Positions 9,187 to 18,422 are shown, numbered from the stretch's first letter. The stretch is 64,000 nucleotides of DNA from Ruegeria_B marisflavi (GCF_025673445.1 NZ_JAOVQN010000015.1:62001-126000), one strand, 5' to 3'. Program-made: numbers and translations. The notes: generated by a model not told the origin, from the letters alone.

Positions 9187-10730
9187 ACCATTGGATCATC
9201 GCCCCGATCGTGCTGCCCGCATTGCTGGCGCCTTTCATCATCATGGTCCTGCGCTATCACTTGGACCTGCAACGCATCTTTTCGGTCGCGGGCACCGTCG
9301 GATTAGTCGGGATCGCGCTGACCCTGACGGCACAGGCCGCAGGTGGCGAGATCCAGGTCTATGAACTGGGCAACTGGCCCGCGCCCTTTGGCATCGTGCT
9401 GGTGCTCGACCGATTGTCGGCGCTGATGGTTCTGCTGACCTCGCTACTGGCGCTGGCCGTGGTGCTCTATGCCATGGGATCGGGATGGGACAAGCGCGGG
9501 CGTCATTTCCACCCGCTGTTCCAGTTTCAGTTGATGGGGGTTTGTGGCGCCTTCCTGACGGGGGATGCGTTCAACCTGTTCGTTTTCTTCGAGGTGCTGC
9601 TGATCGCATCTTACGGTCTGATGATCCATGGCGGTGGTCCCGTTCGTTTTAAGGCGGGGGTGCAATATGTCACTTACAACCTGCTCGGCTCGACCCTGTT
9701 CCTGTTCGCGCTCGGCACACTCTATTCGGTGACAGGTACGCTCAACATGGCCGATCTGGCCTTGCGGGTGGCCGACCTGCCGACCGAGGATACCGCTCTG
9801 CTCAGGGTCGGCGCGGTGCTGCTGTTGCTGGTGTTCTGCATCAAGGCCGCAGTCTTGCCTCTGCATTTCTGGCTTCCCGCCAGCTATTCCCTTGCGCCGA
9901 TGCCGGTGGCCGCCCTGTTTGCGATCATGACCAAGGTGGGCGCCTATTCCATCCTCCGAATGTACACGCTGGCCTTTGGCCCCGAGGTTACTATCACTCA
10001 GGGGCTGGCGGGCGACTGGCTGCTGCCAGCGGCGCTCGTCACGCTCGCCATCGGTGCGGTCGGTATCCTCGGCACGCAGCATATCGCGCGAATGGTCGCA
10101 TTTGCCGCGATCGCTTCGATGGGGACGCTGCTGATCGCGGTATCGCTGTTCACGCCCCAGGCCACGGCGGCGGCACTTTACTACGCCGTTCACTCGACAT
10201 TGGCCACCGGGCTGATGTTCCTGATCGCCGATCTGGTGATCGAACGCCAGGGTGGCCGCATCGACGGGATGACGCCGATGCCGCAAAGCGGGCTGATCGC
10301 CGCGCTCTATTTCATCGGGGCCATCGCGCTGGCGGGCATGCCGCCCCTGTCGGGGTTCGTTGGCAAGCTGCTGGTGATGGACGCCGCCCGCGACGCGGGC
10401 GATTTCACGGCAATCTGGGCGGTGATCCTGGTCAGCTCGTTTATTACCATCGTCGGGCTGGCGCGTGCCGGGTCGCTCATCTTCTGGCAAAGCCACGATG
10501 CGCGCCATAACACCGAACCGGACCCTGAAAACGAGGACAAGGTGATCCACTTGCCGCCCCCCGAGCCGATGCCTGGCCTGACCTTTTCGGCCGTGTTCGG
10601 GTTGGTCGCGGGGCTTATCGGACTGACGCTGTTTGCCGGTCCCTTGATGGAATACACAAGCTCAATGGCCGAACAGCTCTATACGCCGCAACACTATATC
10701 GACGCGGTCCTTAAGGGGGGTGAGCAATGA
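9183..10730 (+). CDS. mrpD: MrpD/MnhD, antiporter subunit D
   Basis: NuoM/NuoN-like proton-translocating subunit, 515 residues, about 14 membrane spans. Conserved elements include FNLFVFFEVLLIASYGLM with the key membrane Glu, the segment CIKAAVLPLHFWLP with the intramembrane Lys, and a broken-helix region around ALAGMPPLSGFVGKLL. A charged, non-membrane loop near residues 440-460 (SHDARHNTEPDPENEDK) precedes the last span. Overlaps mrpC and mrpE by four bases each, which fits translational coupling within the operon. Confidence 0.93.
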   Translation: MNHWIIAPIVLPALLAPFIIMVLRYHLDLQRIFSVAGTVGLVGIALTLTAQAAGGEIQVYELGNWPAPFGIVLVLDRLSALMVLLTSLLALAVVLYAMGSGWDKRGRHFHPLFQFQLMGVCGAFLTGDAFNLFVFFEVLLIASYGLMIHGGGPVRFKAGVQYVTYNLLGSTLFLFALGTLYSVTGTLNMADLALRVADLPTEDTALLRVGAVLLLLVFCIKAAVLPLHFWLPASYSLAPMPVAALFAIMTKVGAYSILRMYTLAFGPEVTITQGLAGDWLLPAALVTLAIGAVGILGTQHIARMVAFAAIASMGTLLIAVSLFTPQATAAALYYAVHSTLATGLMFLIADLVIERQGGRIDGMTPMPQSGLIAALYFIGAIALAGMPPLSGFVGKLLVMDAARDAGDFTAIWAVILVSSFITIVGLARAGSLIFWQSHDARHNTEPDPENEDKVIHLPPPEPMPGLTFSAVFGLVAGLIGLTLFAGPLMEYTSSMAEQLYTPQHYIDAVLKGGEQ

Positions 10731-11224
10731 AACTGTTGCGCCGGGTGTTCCCACACCCACATCTCACCATCCTCCTGACGATCGTCTGGGTGCTGCTGGC
10801 AAACGCGCCTTCGCTGAATTCGGTCGTGTTCGGCCTGATCCTCGGGATCGTGATCCCGTTCATCACCCAGCCCTATTGGCCAGATCGCCCGATCCTGCGG
10901 AACTGGCCGATGGTGGTGGAGTACATCCTGGTCGTTCTGTGGGACATCGTGGTGGCGAATTTCACCGTCGCCCGGATCATCCTGTTCAAACGTGATGCGG
11001 ACCGGCAGCCAAACTGGATCTGCATCCCACTCGAACTGCGCAGCCCCGAAGCGATCACCGTTCTGGCGGGCACCATCACCATGACCCCGGGCACCGTCAG
11101 TTGCGACCTGTCTGCAAAGGGTCATAACCTATTGGTACACTGCCTGGACGCCCCCGATCCCGATGCGGTTCGTGACGAGATCAAGCAGCGCTACGAACGC
11201 CGTCTGAAGGAGATATTCGAATGA
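10727..11224 (+). CDS. mrpE: MrpE/MnhE, antiporter subunit E
   Basis: Small Mrp subunit of 165 residues with two or three N-terminal membrane segments followed by a soluble ferredoxin-like C-terminal domain (about 100-165). Family-typical sequence ITVLAGTITMTPGTVS lies near residue 118. Overlaps mrpD and mrpF by four bases. Confidence 0.92.
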   Translation: MKLLRRVFPHPHLTILLTIVWVLLANAPSLNSVVFGLILGIVIPFITQPYWPDRPILRNWPMVVEYILVVLWDIVVANFTVARIILFKRDADRQPNWICIPLELRSPEAITVLAGTITMTPGTVSCDLSAKGHNLLVHCLDAPDPDAVRDEIKQRYERRLKEIFE

Positions 11225-11493
11225 TCATGGACTATGCGATCCATTTCACCTTTGCCTGTTTCGGGGCGGCCGTCATGATGTGCCTGTGGCGGATCATCAC
11301 CGCCGACGGCGTCGGTACACGGGTTCTGGCGCTGGACACGATGGTAATCAACACCATTGCTCTGATGGTTCTCTACGGCCTGCTATTGGGCACCGAGATC
11401 TTTTTCGAGGCAGCCATGATCATCGCCATGCTGGGCTTTGTCTCGACCGTGGCCTATGCGCGCTTCATGCTGCGCGGCAACATCATCGAGTGA
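11221..11493 (+). CDS. mrpF: MrpF/MnhF, antiporter subunit F
   Basis: 90-residue subunit with three membrane spans; contains the conserved RVLALDTMVIN loop and ends in the spans LMVLYGLLLGTEIFFEA and IIAMLGFVSTVAYARFML. Start overlaps the mrpE stop. Confidence 0.92.
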   Translation: MIMDYAIHFTFACFGAAVMMCLWRIITADGVGTRVLALDTMVINTIALMVLYGLLLGTEIFFEAAMIIAMLGFVSTVAYARFMLRGNIIE

Positions 11494-11500
11494 GGCCGGC

Positions 11501-11887
11501 ATGGTAGAATTCTGGGAAATCGTCATCGCCTTCTTCCTGATAGTTTCGGGCATCTTCGGCTTTGTCGGCTCGTTCGGGATGATCAAGCTCAAGGACCCGA
11601 TGTCGCGCCTGCACGCACCGACCAAGGCGACCACTCTGGGCGTAGGCGGTGTGCTTATCGCCTCTATCCTCCACTCACTCGCATTGGAGCATCGGCTGTC
11701 ACTGCACGAGTTGCTGATCACGTTGTTTCTGTTTCTCACAGCACCGGTCACGGCTCTGTTTATTGCAAAGTGGCACATTCACCGGCATGAAACGCCAGAG
11801 AGCCTGCCCGATGCGGGTGAGGATGGAAAATGGGCAACCCATGCGGTACAGCCCAACGAGGACGAACCTGACCAGACGGCGACCTGA
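11501..11887 (+). CDS. mrpG: MrpG/MnhG, antiporter subunit G
   Basis: Last Mrp subunit, 128 residues with three membrane spans and the family motif GSFGMIKLKDPMSRLHAPTK. The start is the ATG at 11501, just after the mrpF stop and behind GAGGCCGG; a longer frame reaching back to 11438 would be inside mrpF and is not needed. The last 30 residues are an acidic tail. The selD fusion gene follows four bases later on the same strand, so read-through from the mrp operon is likely. Confidence 0.92.
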   Translation: MVEFWEIVIAFFLIVSGIFGFVGSFGMIKLKDPMSRLHAPTKATTLGVGGVLIASILHSLALEHRLSLHELLITLFLFLTAPVTALFIAKWHIHRHETPESLPDAGEDGKWATHAVQPNEDEPDQTAT

Positions 11888-11891
11888 CTAG

Positions 11892-14051
11892 ATGAATACC
11901 CCTCCCCTGCCCCGCACCCGTGACCTTGTTCTGATCGGGGGCGGGCATACCCATGCGCTGGTCCTGCGAAAATGGGGGATGATGCCGCTGGCTGGAGTCC
12001 GGGTGACGGTGATCAACCCCGGCCCCATCGCCCCCTATTCCGGCATGTTGCCCGGATTTGTGGCAGGCCACTATGCGCGCGGAGATTTGGACATCGACCT
12101 TGTGCAATTGGCACGCTTCGCCGGGGCGCGGGTGATCCTGGGCGAGGTGCAGGGCATCGACCTGCACCGGCGCGAGGTGCTGGTGCCGGGGCGCCCACCT
12201 GTTGCCTTTGATATCGCCTCTGTCAACGTTGGTATCACCTCAACGATGCCGAACCTGCCCGGTTTCGCCGAGCACGGCGTTCCTGCCAAGCCGCTGGGGC
12301 CGTTCGCCGCTCGCTGGGCCGAGTACCTTGCCGGCGAAGGCCCGGCGCAGGTGGCGGTGATCGGGGGTGGTGTGGCCGGGGCCGAACTGGTGATGGCGAT
12401 GGCCCACGCCCTTCGCGCCCGTAACCGCATGGCCGAAGTGGCACTGATCGACAATCTCCGGGTTCTGGGCGCCATGGGCGACAAGGCGGCCGCACGGGTG
12501 CGGCAGGCCATGAAATCCCTTGGCGTGACCCTGGTCGAGGGGACGGAGATCGCGCAGGTGCGGGCAGAGGGAGTAGAACTGGCCGATGGCCGGATGATCC
12601 CGGCCCGGTTCGTGACCGGCGCCGCCGGGGCACGCCCCTATCCATGGATGGCCGATAGCGGTCTCGCCACCTATGACGGGTTCATCGCAGTCGATGCGTG
12701 TCTGCAAACCAGCGATCCGGCCATCTTCGCCGCTGGCGATTGCGCCCACCTGTTGGACAGCCCCCGGCCCAAAGCGGGGGTTTATGCCGTGCGCGAGGCG
12801 CCGGTGCTCCACGATAACCTGCGCGCCGCCTTTGGCGCGGGCAACCTGCGCCCCTATCGGCCACAAAGGGATTATCTGAAACTGATCTCGTTGGGCGGCA
12901 AGGCAGCCCTGGCCGAGAAATGGGGGATGGTGTTCTCGGGGCCTCTGATGTGGCGGTGGAAGGACCGGATCGACCAAACCTTCATAGAGCGTTTCCGTGA
13001 CCTGCCGCGCATGGGTCAGCCCGCCTTGCCAGAACTCCATGCCCAAGGTCTGGTCGAAGCGCTGGGGGAAAAGCCGCTCTGCGGCGGATGCGGCGCCAAG
13101 GTCGGGCGCGCAGCGCTGCGCGCGGCCCTTGCCCCGCTACCCGGCGCAACTCGGAGCGACGTTACGCCCCTGCCCGGGGACGACGCGGCCTTGCTGACCA
13201 CGGGTGGGGTGCGCCAGGTCATGACGTCGGACCATCTGCGCGGGCTGACCGAGGACCCGGTGCTGATGACCCGGATCGCGGCCCATCACGCGCTGGGCGA
13301 TATCTGGGCCATGGGGGCCGAGCCGCAGGCGGCCACCGCGACGGTGATCCTGCCCCGGCTATCGCCCGAATTACAGCAGCGCAGCCTGACCGAGATCATG
13401 GCGGCCGCGACCGAAGTGATGCGCGACGCCGGGGCGGAAATCGTCGGCGGCCATAGTTCTGTCGGCGACGAGTTGACCATCGGCTTTACCCTGACCGGGC
13501 TTTGCCAACGCGACCCGATCACACTTGCCGGCGGGCGGCCGGGTGACGTGCTGATCCTGACCAAACCCTTGGGCAGTGGAGTGCTGATGGCGGGTGAAAT
13601 GGCCGGACAGGCCGCTGGCGCCGATGTGGCGGCCGCCTATGGCTGGATGACACAGGGACAGGGACAGGCCGCGCAGATCCTGCACGGTGCCCATGCGATG
13701 ACCGACGTGACCGGTTTTGGCCTGGCCGGACATCTCCATGGCATTTGCGAGATGTCTGGTACCGGAGCAGAGATCGACCTGGAAGCCGTGCCGGTGATGC
13801 AGGGTGCGCTGGAACTGTCGCAGGCGGGGGTGCGCTCGTCGATCTTTGCTGAAAACCGGATGCTGGTGCCGGAATTGCCCGCCACCAGCAAGGCGGCGTT
13901 GCTGTTCGATCCGCAAACCGCAGGCGGATTGCTGGCCGCTGTCACGCCGGAAGAGGCCACCCCGCTTCTGGAGCAATTGCAGGCGGCAGGGTATCCGGCG
14001 GCGATCATCGGGAAACTGTCCGAGGCACCGGGTTTGCGGCTCAAGTCCTGA
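11892..14051 (+). CDS. selD: FAD-dependent oxidoreductase fused to selenide,water dikinase (SelD)
   Basis: Two-domain protein of 719 residues. Residues 1-380 are a pyridine-nucleotide/disulfide-type flavoprotein resembling NDH-2 and sulfide:quinone reductase: FAD Rossmann motif LIGGGHTHAL (about 14-23), second nucleotide motif VIGGGVAGAEL (about 155-165), and the FAD-contact FAAGDCAHL near 280. Residues 385-719 are SelD, which makes selenophosphate from selenide and ATP. Its catalytic Cys400 and Lys403 sit in CGGCGAKVG, so this is the cysteine and not the selenocysteine form. PGDDAAL and GGHSSVGDE are ATP/metal-binding regions. Such fusions are known in several bacteria; the flavin part may supply or protect selenide, which is inference. 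SelU follows on the opposite strand. Confidence 0.93.
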   Translation: MNTPPLPRTRDLVLIGGGHTHALVLRKWGMMPLAGVRVTVINPGPIAPYSGMLPGFVAGHYARGDLDIDLVQLARFAGARVILGEVQGIDLHRREVLVPGRPPVAFDIASVNVGITSTMPNLPGFAEHGVPAKPLGPFAARWAEYLAGEGPAQVAVIGGGVAGAELVMAMAHALRARNRMAEVALIDNLRVLGAMGDKAAARVRQAMKSLGVTLVEGTEIAQVRAEGVELADGRMIPARFVTGAAGARPYPWMADSGLATYDGFIAVDACLQTSDPAIFAAGDCAHLLDSPRPKAGVYAVREAPVLHDNLRAAFGAGNLRPYRPQRDYLKLISLGGKAALAEKWGMVFSGPLMWRWKDRIDQTFIERFRDLPRMGQPALPELHAQGLVEALGEKPLCGGCGAKVGRAALRAALAPLPGATRSDVTPLPGDDAALLTTGGVRQVMTSDHLRGLTEDPVLMTRIAAHHALGDIWAMGAEPQAATATVILPRLSPELQQRSLTEIMAAATEVMRDAGAEIVGGHSSVGDELTIGFTLTGLCQRDPITLAGGRPGDVLILTKPLGSGVLMAGEMAGQAAGADVAAAYGWMTQGQGQAAQILHGAHAMTDVTGFGLAGHLHGICEMSGTGAEIDLEAVPVMQGALELSQAGVRSSIFAENRMLVPELPATSKAALLFDPQTAGGLLAAVTPEEATPLLEQLQAAGYPAAIIGKLSEAPGLRLKS

Positions 14052-14080
14052 GGCGCCGCCGCCGCCATGGCCTTACGGCG

Positions 14081-14110
14081 CATCCTCGGAGTATTTCTAG
14101 CGAAATAAAG
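14081..14110 (+). repeat. Rhodobacterales intergenic repeat, copy A
   Basis: Core GGAGTATTT (14088-14096) followed by CTAGCGAAATAAAG, between the convergent ends of selD and selU. Shares the core and the GCGAAAT tail with copies near 28.05, 28.24 and 45.31 kb. No strong hairpin in this copy. Confidence 0.5.
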
Positions 14111-14113
14111 GGG

Positions 14114-15184
14114 TTATACTGCGTGTAGTGACGGGGTTCGGTGCAGTGCCTGAGCAACGTCACTGGCCGCCTGGGCGATCCCCCCGGCATCCAGCGATCT
14201 CGCAGAAACTGTGGCCAGGTGGTCGGCTTCGTGTGACCGGCGGGATTTCAGGTAAGCGGGGTCGTAATGCTGCTGCATCAGCGCGCGGGTCACGCCCGCC
14301 TTGTCGCCCGCGGCGATGAGCTGCAACCAGCCGTCCACCACCTCGTGACCGCGGTGATAGCGCAGCGGGTCGAGCTTGGCGATCAACGTCTCAGCGTCCG
14401 ACAGGATGTCGTCATAGGCCGCTGTCAGATAGGCCGTACGCGCCGCGATTGGTGCGTCAATCTCGATCCGGGGGGCGACGCAGAGGGCCGACCAGAGACT
14501 GGGTGGCAGGATTCGCTCGCCGATCTTGGAGCTTTCCGCCTCGACCACCACGGGGCGGGCCGGGTCAAGCGCGCAGAGTGCACCAGCGAGCCTTGATTCA
14601 AAGGCTTTCTGGCTGGGCTGCCCGCCGGGTCGGCCGCCCAGCAGCGAGCCACGGTGATTGGCAAGTGCTTCGAGATCAAGCACTTGCACGCCGTGGCTTG
14701 GCAGATGGCTCAGGATTTCAGTCTTGGCGGTGCCGGTGAACCCGTCAAGCGCCACCAGCCGATGCGGCAGTGGATCATCGTAGAGATAGCGGTTCACCAA
14801 ACGGCGATAGGTGCGATAGCCGCCCGCGATGACCTCGGCGCGCCAACCGATCTGTTGTAGCATCCAGGTGAAGGAGCCGGAGCGTTGGCCGCCGCGCCAG
14901 CAATAGACCAGGGGGCGCCAGGCGCCTTCGTGGTGGCTGAGGCTGTGTTCGACATGCGCGGCGGCGTTACGGAACACTAGCGCCGCGCCCAGCTTGCGCG
15001 CCAGAAACGGGCTCTGCTGTTTGTAGATGGTGCCGACGCGGGCGCGTTCGTCATTGTCCAGCACCGGCAGGTTGATTGCACCGGGCAGGTGATCCTCGGC
15101 ATGTTCGGCCGGGCTGCGGACGTCGATCACGGTGTCGAAGCCGTGCGCATAAAGCTGGGGAAGCGTGGTGAATTCGAGAGCCAT
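14114..15184 (-). CDS. selU: tRNA 2-selenouridine synthase SelU/MnmH
   Basis: Converts 2-thiouridine to 2-selenouridine at the wobble position of Lys, Glu and Gln tRNAs, using selenophosphate from SelD. 356 residues, normal length. An N-terminal rhodanese domain (about 1-125) carries the active Cys95 in VYCWRGGQRSGS; a P-loop domain follows, with GFTGTAKT at about 148-155. This Walker A has Ala where Gly is usual before Lys. Convergent with the selD fusion gene. With no SelA or SelB here, this module speaks for tRNA selenation as the use of selenium, but selenoproteins elsewhere are not excluded. Confidence 0.93.
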   Translation of the reverse strand: MALEFTTLPQLYAHGFDTVIDVRSPAEHAEDHLPGAINLPVLDNDERARVGTIYKQQSPFLARKLGAALVFRNAAAHVEHSLSHHEGAWRPLVYCWRGGQRSGSFTWMLQQIGWRAEVIAGGYRTYRRLVNRYLYDDPLPHRLVALDGFTGTAKTEILSHLPSHGVQVLDLEALANHRGSLLGGRPGGQPSQKAFESRLAGALCALDPARPVVVEAESSKIGERILPPSLWSALCVAPRIEIDAPIAARTAYLTAAYDDILSDAETLIAKLDPLRYHRGHEVVDGWLQLIAAGDKAGVTRALMQQHYDPAYLKSRRSHEADHLATVSARSLDAGGIAQAASDVAQALHRTPSLHAV

Positions 15185-15220
15185 GCCCCCGTTTAACGCG
15201 CTTTGTACAAATCCGAAAGG

Positions 15221-15886
15221 TCAGGTCGAAATGGGCTCGATCAACTGCGGGCCGCTGGCGCGATTTGAGTTGACCTCCACCCCAACTCTATGAAATTGCA
15301 ATACTTCTTCACCCCCCGGCTGCATCAGCCGGGCGGCGCCATGGCCCGCCTCGCCCAGCCAGAGCGGCCAGTCGGCGGCTTCGAGAATCAGCGGCATGCG
15401 ATGGTGGATCTGTGCCATGTTCCGGTTGGCGGCGGTGGTGACGATGGCGCAGGTGGGGCGGCGGTCTTCGCCCTGACCCCAGTCCTGCCAGATGCCGGCG
15501 AAGGCGATGGGCGCACCGTCGCGGCGATGGATATACCAGGGCAGGCGTTTGCCCTCGGCATCCTTGGTCCATTCATAGAAACCGGTCGCCGGGATCAGGC
15601 AGCGGCGGTGGCGGCAGGCGTCGCGAAAGGCCGGTTTCTCGGCCAGGGTCTCGGCCCGTGCATTGATCAACAAAGGCCCCGAATTGACCGTTTTGTACCA
15701 GTGCGGAAGGAAGGACCAACCGTTTTGTACAAGCTCCCGGCCCCCCTCGACTGAGCGAATGACATGCACCTGATTGGTCGGGCAGACGTTGTAATTGGGC
15801 ACCGGCGGCAGGTCGTTGGCGGGGCGCGCCTGGAACAGGCGCGCCATCGCGTCGGTGGGCAGGGTGATGGCAAAACGTCCGCACAT
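15221..15886 (-). CDS. SRAP/HMCES-family abasic-site processing protein (YedK-like)
   Basis: SOS-response-associated peptidase family protein, 221 residues. It forms a thiazolidine crosslink between its N-terminal Cys and abasic sites in single-stranded DNA. The catalytic Cys is residue 2 (MCGRFAI), exposed after Met removal, which fixes the start at 15886 and rules out the 39-residue longer frame. Other family residues visible are NARAET, GFYEW and IHHRMPLIL with the active His. It lies 10 bases behind the GST gene and is probably co-transcribed with it. Confidence 0.92.
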   Translation of the reverse strand: MCGRFAITLPTDAMARLFQARPANDLPPVPNYNVCPTNQVHVIRSVEGGRELVQNGWSFLPHWYKTVNSGPLLINARAETLAEKPAFRDACRHRRCLIPATGFYEWTKDAEGKRLPWYIHRRDGAPIAFAGIWQDWGQGEDRRPTCAIVTTAANRNMAQIHHRMPLILEAADWPLWLGEAGHGAARLMQPGGEEVLQFHRVGVEVNSNRASGPQLIEPIST

Positions 15887-15896
15887 GGACGCCAGA

Positions 15897-16526
15897 TTAC
15901 GAGGCCGCCTGCACCTTGGCCAGCGTCGCCTGAACGATGCCTTCGGCAGACTGCCAGGCTGGCAGCGCCTCGACCGCGGCGATCCAGCGCTGGATATTGG
16001 CAAAGCCGTCCAGCGGATAGTGGCACTGCGCGCGCAGGCTGAGGATGCAGGCGACCGAGATGTCAGCCAGCGTCACCCCGTCGCCCACCAGCCAGTCGCG
16101 CCCGGCCAGATGGGTGTCGAGCACCGCCCCGTATTTGGCGGTCTGCGTGGCGGCAGTGTCGAGATCGGCATCCATCTGACCAAAGATATGGCGGCTGATG
16201 AAGGGCGAGAGCGCGGGCGTCCAATGTGCCGTCTCCCAATATTGCCAGCGCAGGATGTCATAGCGGATGTCGGATTTCGGCCAGAGCGGCGTGTCGACCT
16301 CGGCACAGAGCCGCGCCATGATGGCGTTCGATTCCCACAGCGTGCCGCCGTCCGCATATTCGAGCACCGGCACCTTGGCATTGGGGTTGAGGGCGACAAA
16401 GCCGGGAGCGTGCTGCTCGCCGGTGGCGAGGTTGACCATTTCAAGCGGCAGGTCCAGACCCAGATGGGCGTTGACCACAAGCACCTTGCGGGAGTTCGGA
16501 GACGGGGGAAAGACATGCAGTTTCAT
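15897..16526 (-). CDS. Glutathione S-transferase family protein
   Basis: Cytosolic GST fold, 209 residues. The thioredoxin-like N-terminal domain (1-80) has FPPSPNSRKVLVV in the catalytic region, the cis-Pro in KVPVLE and the glutathione-binding WESNAI. The helical C-terminal domain contains WLVGDGVTLADISVACIL. Substrate unknown. Divergent from the TPR-sulfotransferase gene; a TTAAC inverted-repeat array lies 15-35 bases upstream. Confidence 0.88.
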   Translation of the reverse strand: MKLHVFPPSPNSRKVLVVNAHLGLDLPLEMVNLATGEQHAPGFVALNPNAKVPVLEYADGGTLWESNAIMARLCAEVDTPLWPKSDIRYDILRWQYWETAHWTPALSPFISRHIFGQMDADLDTAATQTAKYGAVLDTHLAGRDWLVGDGVTLADISVACILSLRAQCHYPLDGFANIQRWIAAVEALPAWQSAEGIVQATLAKVQAAS

Positions 16527-16540
16527 GGGTCACCTTTTAT

Positions 16541-16561
16541 TTAACTCTTTTGTTAATTAAC
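16541..16561. promoter_or_regulatory. TTAAC inverted-repeat array, candidate operator
   Basis: TTAAC-N6-GTTAA (16541-16556) runs into GTTAATTAAC (16552-16561), giving three alternating half-sites in an AT-rich patch of an otherwise GC-rich region, right upstream of the GST gene and 110 bases from the sulfotransferase start. The arrangement suits a small dimeric repressor such as MarR or HxlR type. The binding protein is not in view. Confidence 0.4.
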
Positions 16562-16670
16562 CTATCGCTCTGCCCTGCGTCAACCCGCTTGTCCTTGGGG
16601 CGTGCGGCCATTGCGGCGCCGCGTCTTGCACCGTAAACCTGTGCCCATCCCGCATCAGAGGCAGGTTTCG

Positions 16671-18407
16671 ATGCAGAACGACATCTCGCAGGCGCTGCGC
16701 GCCGTCCAGGGCGGCGATTTCCGCACCGCGCAGCGGCTGGCCCGCAAGGGGCTGAAGGCTGACAAGGCGCATCCCGGCTGGATGAACATCGCCGGGATCG
16801 CCGAATGCGGCATGGGACGACCCAAGGCGGGGTTGCCGCATTTCCAGCTGGCGCTGAAACTGGCGCCCAATTTCCACGAGGCGCGGCGCAATCTGGCGCA
16901 GACCCTCTTTTTGCTGGGGCGGGCCGAGGAGGCGGTGGGGCATTTGCGCCAGATGACTCGGGCAAACCCGCAGGACGATGTCGCCTGGGCGCTGTTGGCA
17001 CAGGTCGAGATGGCGCGGGACGATGGCGCGGCGGCGCGGACGGCAGTGGACCGGGTCATAGCCCTGCTTCCGGGGCAGGCACGCGGGCATTTGCTCAGGG
17101 CGCGGCTTTTGGGGCAGATGGGCGAGGAGGCCGAGGCGCTGGCCGATCTGGAACGGGCGGCAGAGCTGGAGCCCAACAATATCGAGGCGCAGATCGCGCT
17201 GTCGCTGCCGTTGGCGCGGGCCGACCGGCCCGATGCGGCACGCGCGGCGGCGGAACGGGCCGTGTCACTGGCCCCGGGCCATGTTCCGGCCCGGTTGGCG
17301 CTGGCGATGCGGCTGGTGGAACAGGGAGAGACCGAGGCCGCAAAGGAACAGTACCGGGCGGTGCTGGAGATCGCGCCCGGACAGGCCGAGGCGCTGGAGC
17401 AACTGGCGCAGATCAATTCAGGCGCGGAAAACGCGGTGCTGGCCCCGCAGGTGCTGTCGGCGCTGAAGAACGTCGATGACAACGGACCCGCCAGGGGGCA
17501 GTTGCATTTTGCGCTAGCCCGGATTGCCGGGCAAGCGGGCGACGAGGACGGGTTTGCCAAACACCTGACCCGGGCCAATGCGGCGATAGCGCGGCTGATG
17601 CCCTATGACGCCGGGGCCGACACGCGGCTGAGCGAAGCGCTGATGGCACGGTTCGAGCCCGGCGCGGAAGGCGACGGGCCGGGCGACGGAGTGGCGCCGG
17701 TCTATGTGCTGGGCCTGCCCCGGTCGGGTACCTCGCTGACCGAGGCGATGCTGGGCGCGCATCCGGCGGTGCGCCCCCTGGGCGAGCGGATCGCGCCGGG
17801 GCGGCTTCTGGGGCCGCTGATCGACGGCGGGCTGCCGTTTGATGCAGGCGCACGGGCGGCATTCCGGCAGGGCGAGGCCGAGAGCCTGCCCGCCCTGCCC
17901 GAGGGCACCCGGTTCTATACCGACAAGATGCCGGAGAATTACCGGCTGACCGGGTTCCTGCTGGCGGCACGGGCGGATGCGCGGGTGATCCACCTGCGGC
18001 GCGACCCGCGCGATGTGGCGCTGTCGCTGTGGCAGGCGCATTTGGCGGGATCGGCGCTGAACTATGCCTATGACCTGCGGGGCATGGCGCATCGGTTCAA
18101 CCTTTACGCCCGGATGATGGCCCATTGGCATGCGGTGTTCCCGGGCCGGATCCTGGATCTGGCGTATGAGGACCTGGTGGCGGATGTGGAGGGCGCCAGC
18201 CGTCGGCTGGCGGCGCATCTGGGGCTGGACTGGGTGCCCGAAATGGCGCGGCCCGATCAGGCGGCGGGACAGGTGCTGACGCTGAGTGCCAATCAGTTGC
18301 GCCAGCCGGTGCACGCGCGCTCGGTCGGCAAATGGCGCAAGCATGCGGTCCTGCTTGCGCCGTTTATCGCGGGGCTCGATCCCCGGCTCTGGCCCGAGCT
18401 GGGCTGA
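16671..18407 (+). CDS. TPR-repeat sulfotransferase
   Basis: Protein of 578 residues: six to eight tetratricopeptide repeats (about 5-270) followed by a PAPS-dependent sulfotransferase domain (about 340-578). The PAPS 5'-phosphosulfate loop is GLPRSGTSLTEAML and the 3'-phosphate loop VIHLRRDPRDVALS. This TPR plus Sulfotransfer_3 type is common in roseobacters; acceptors (glycan, lipid or protein tyrosine) are unknown. The start at 16671 (MQNDISQAL) is chosen because the first TPR helix begins there; the longer frame from 16602 adds a basic, non-conserved-looking stretch. Followed by a convergent nucleotidase. Confidence 0.85.
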   Translation: MQNDISQALRAVQGGDFRTAQRLARKGLKADKAHPGWMNIAGIAECGMGRPKAGLPHFQLALKLAPNFHEARRNLAQTLFLLGRAEEAVGHLRQMTRANPQDDVAWALLAQVEMARDDGAAARTAVDRVIALLPGQARGHLLRARLLGQMGEEAEALADLERAAELEPNNIEAQIALSLPLARADRPDAARAAAERAVSLAPGHVPARLALAMRLVEQGETEAAKEQYRAVLEIAPGQAEALEQLAQINSGAENAVLAPQVLSALKNVDDNGPARGQLHFALARIAGQAGDEDGFAKHLTRANAAIARLMPYDAGADTRLSEALMARFEPGAEGDGPGDGVAPVYVLGLPRSGTSLTEAMLGAHPAVRPLGERIAPGRLLGPLIDGGLPFDAGARAAFRQGEAESLPALPEGTRFYTDKMPENYRLTGFLLAARADARVIHLRRDPRDVALSLWQAHLAGSALNYAYDLRGMAHRFNLYARMMAHWHAVFPGRILDLAYEDLVADVEGASRRLAAHLGLDWVPEMARPDQAAGQVLTLSANQLRQPVHARSVGKWRKHAVLLAPFIAGLDPRLWPELG

Positions 18408-18422
18408 GCCAGGGCCTGACCG

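Noticed and set aside
13080..13100. Possible selenocysteine (TGA) in SelD
   Set aside because: The catalytic codon is TGC (Cys400); there is no in-frame TGA, so no recoding is needed.
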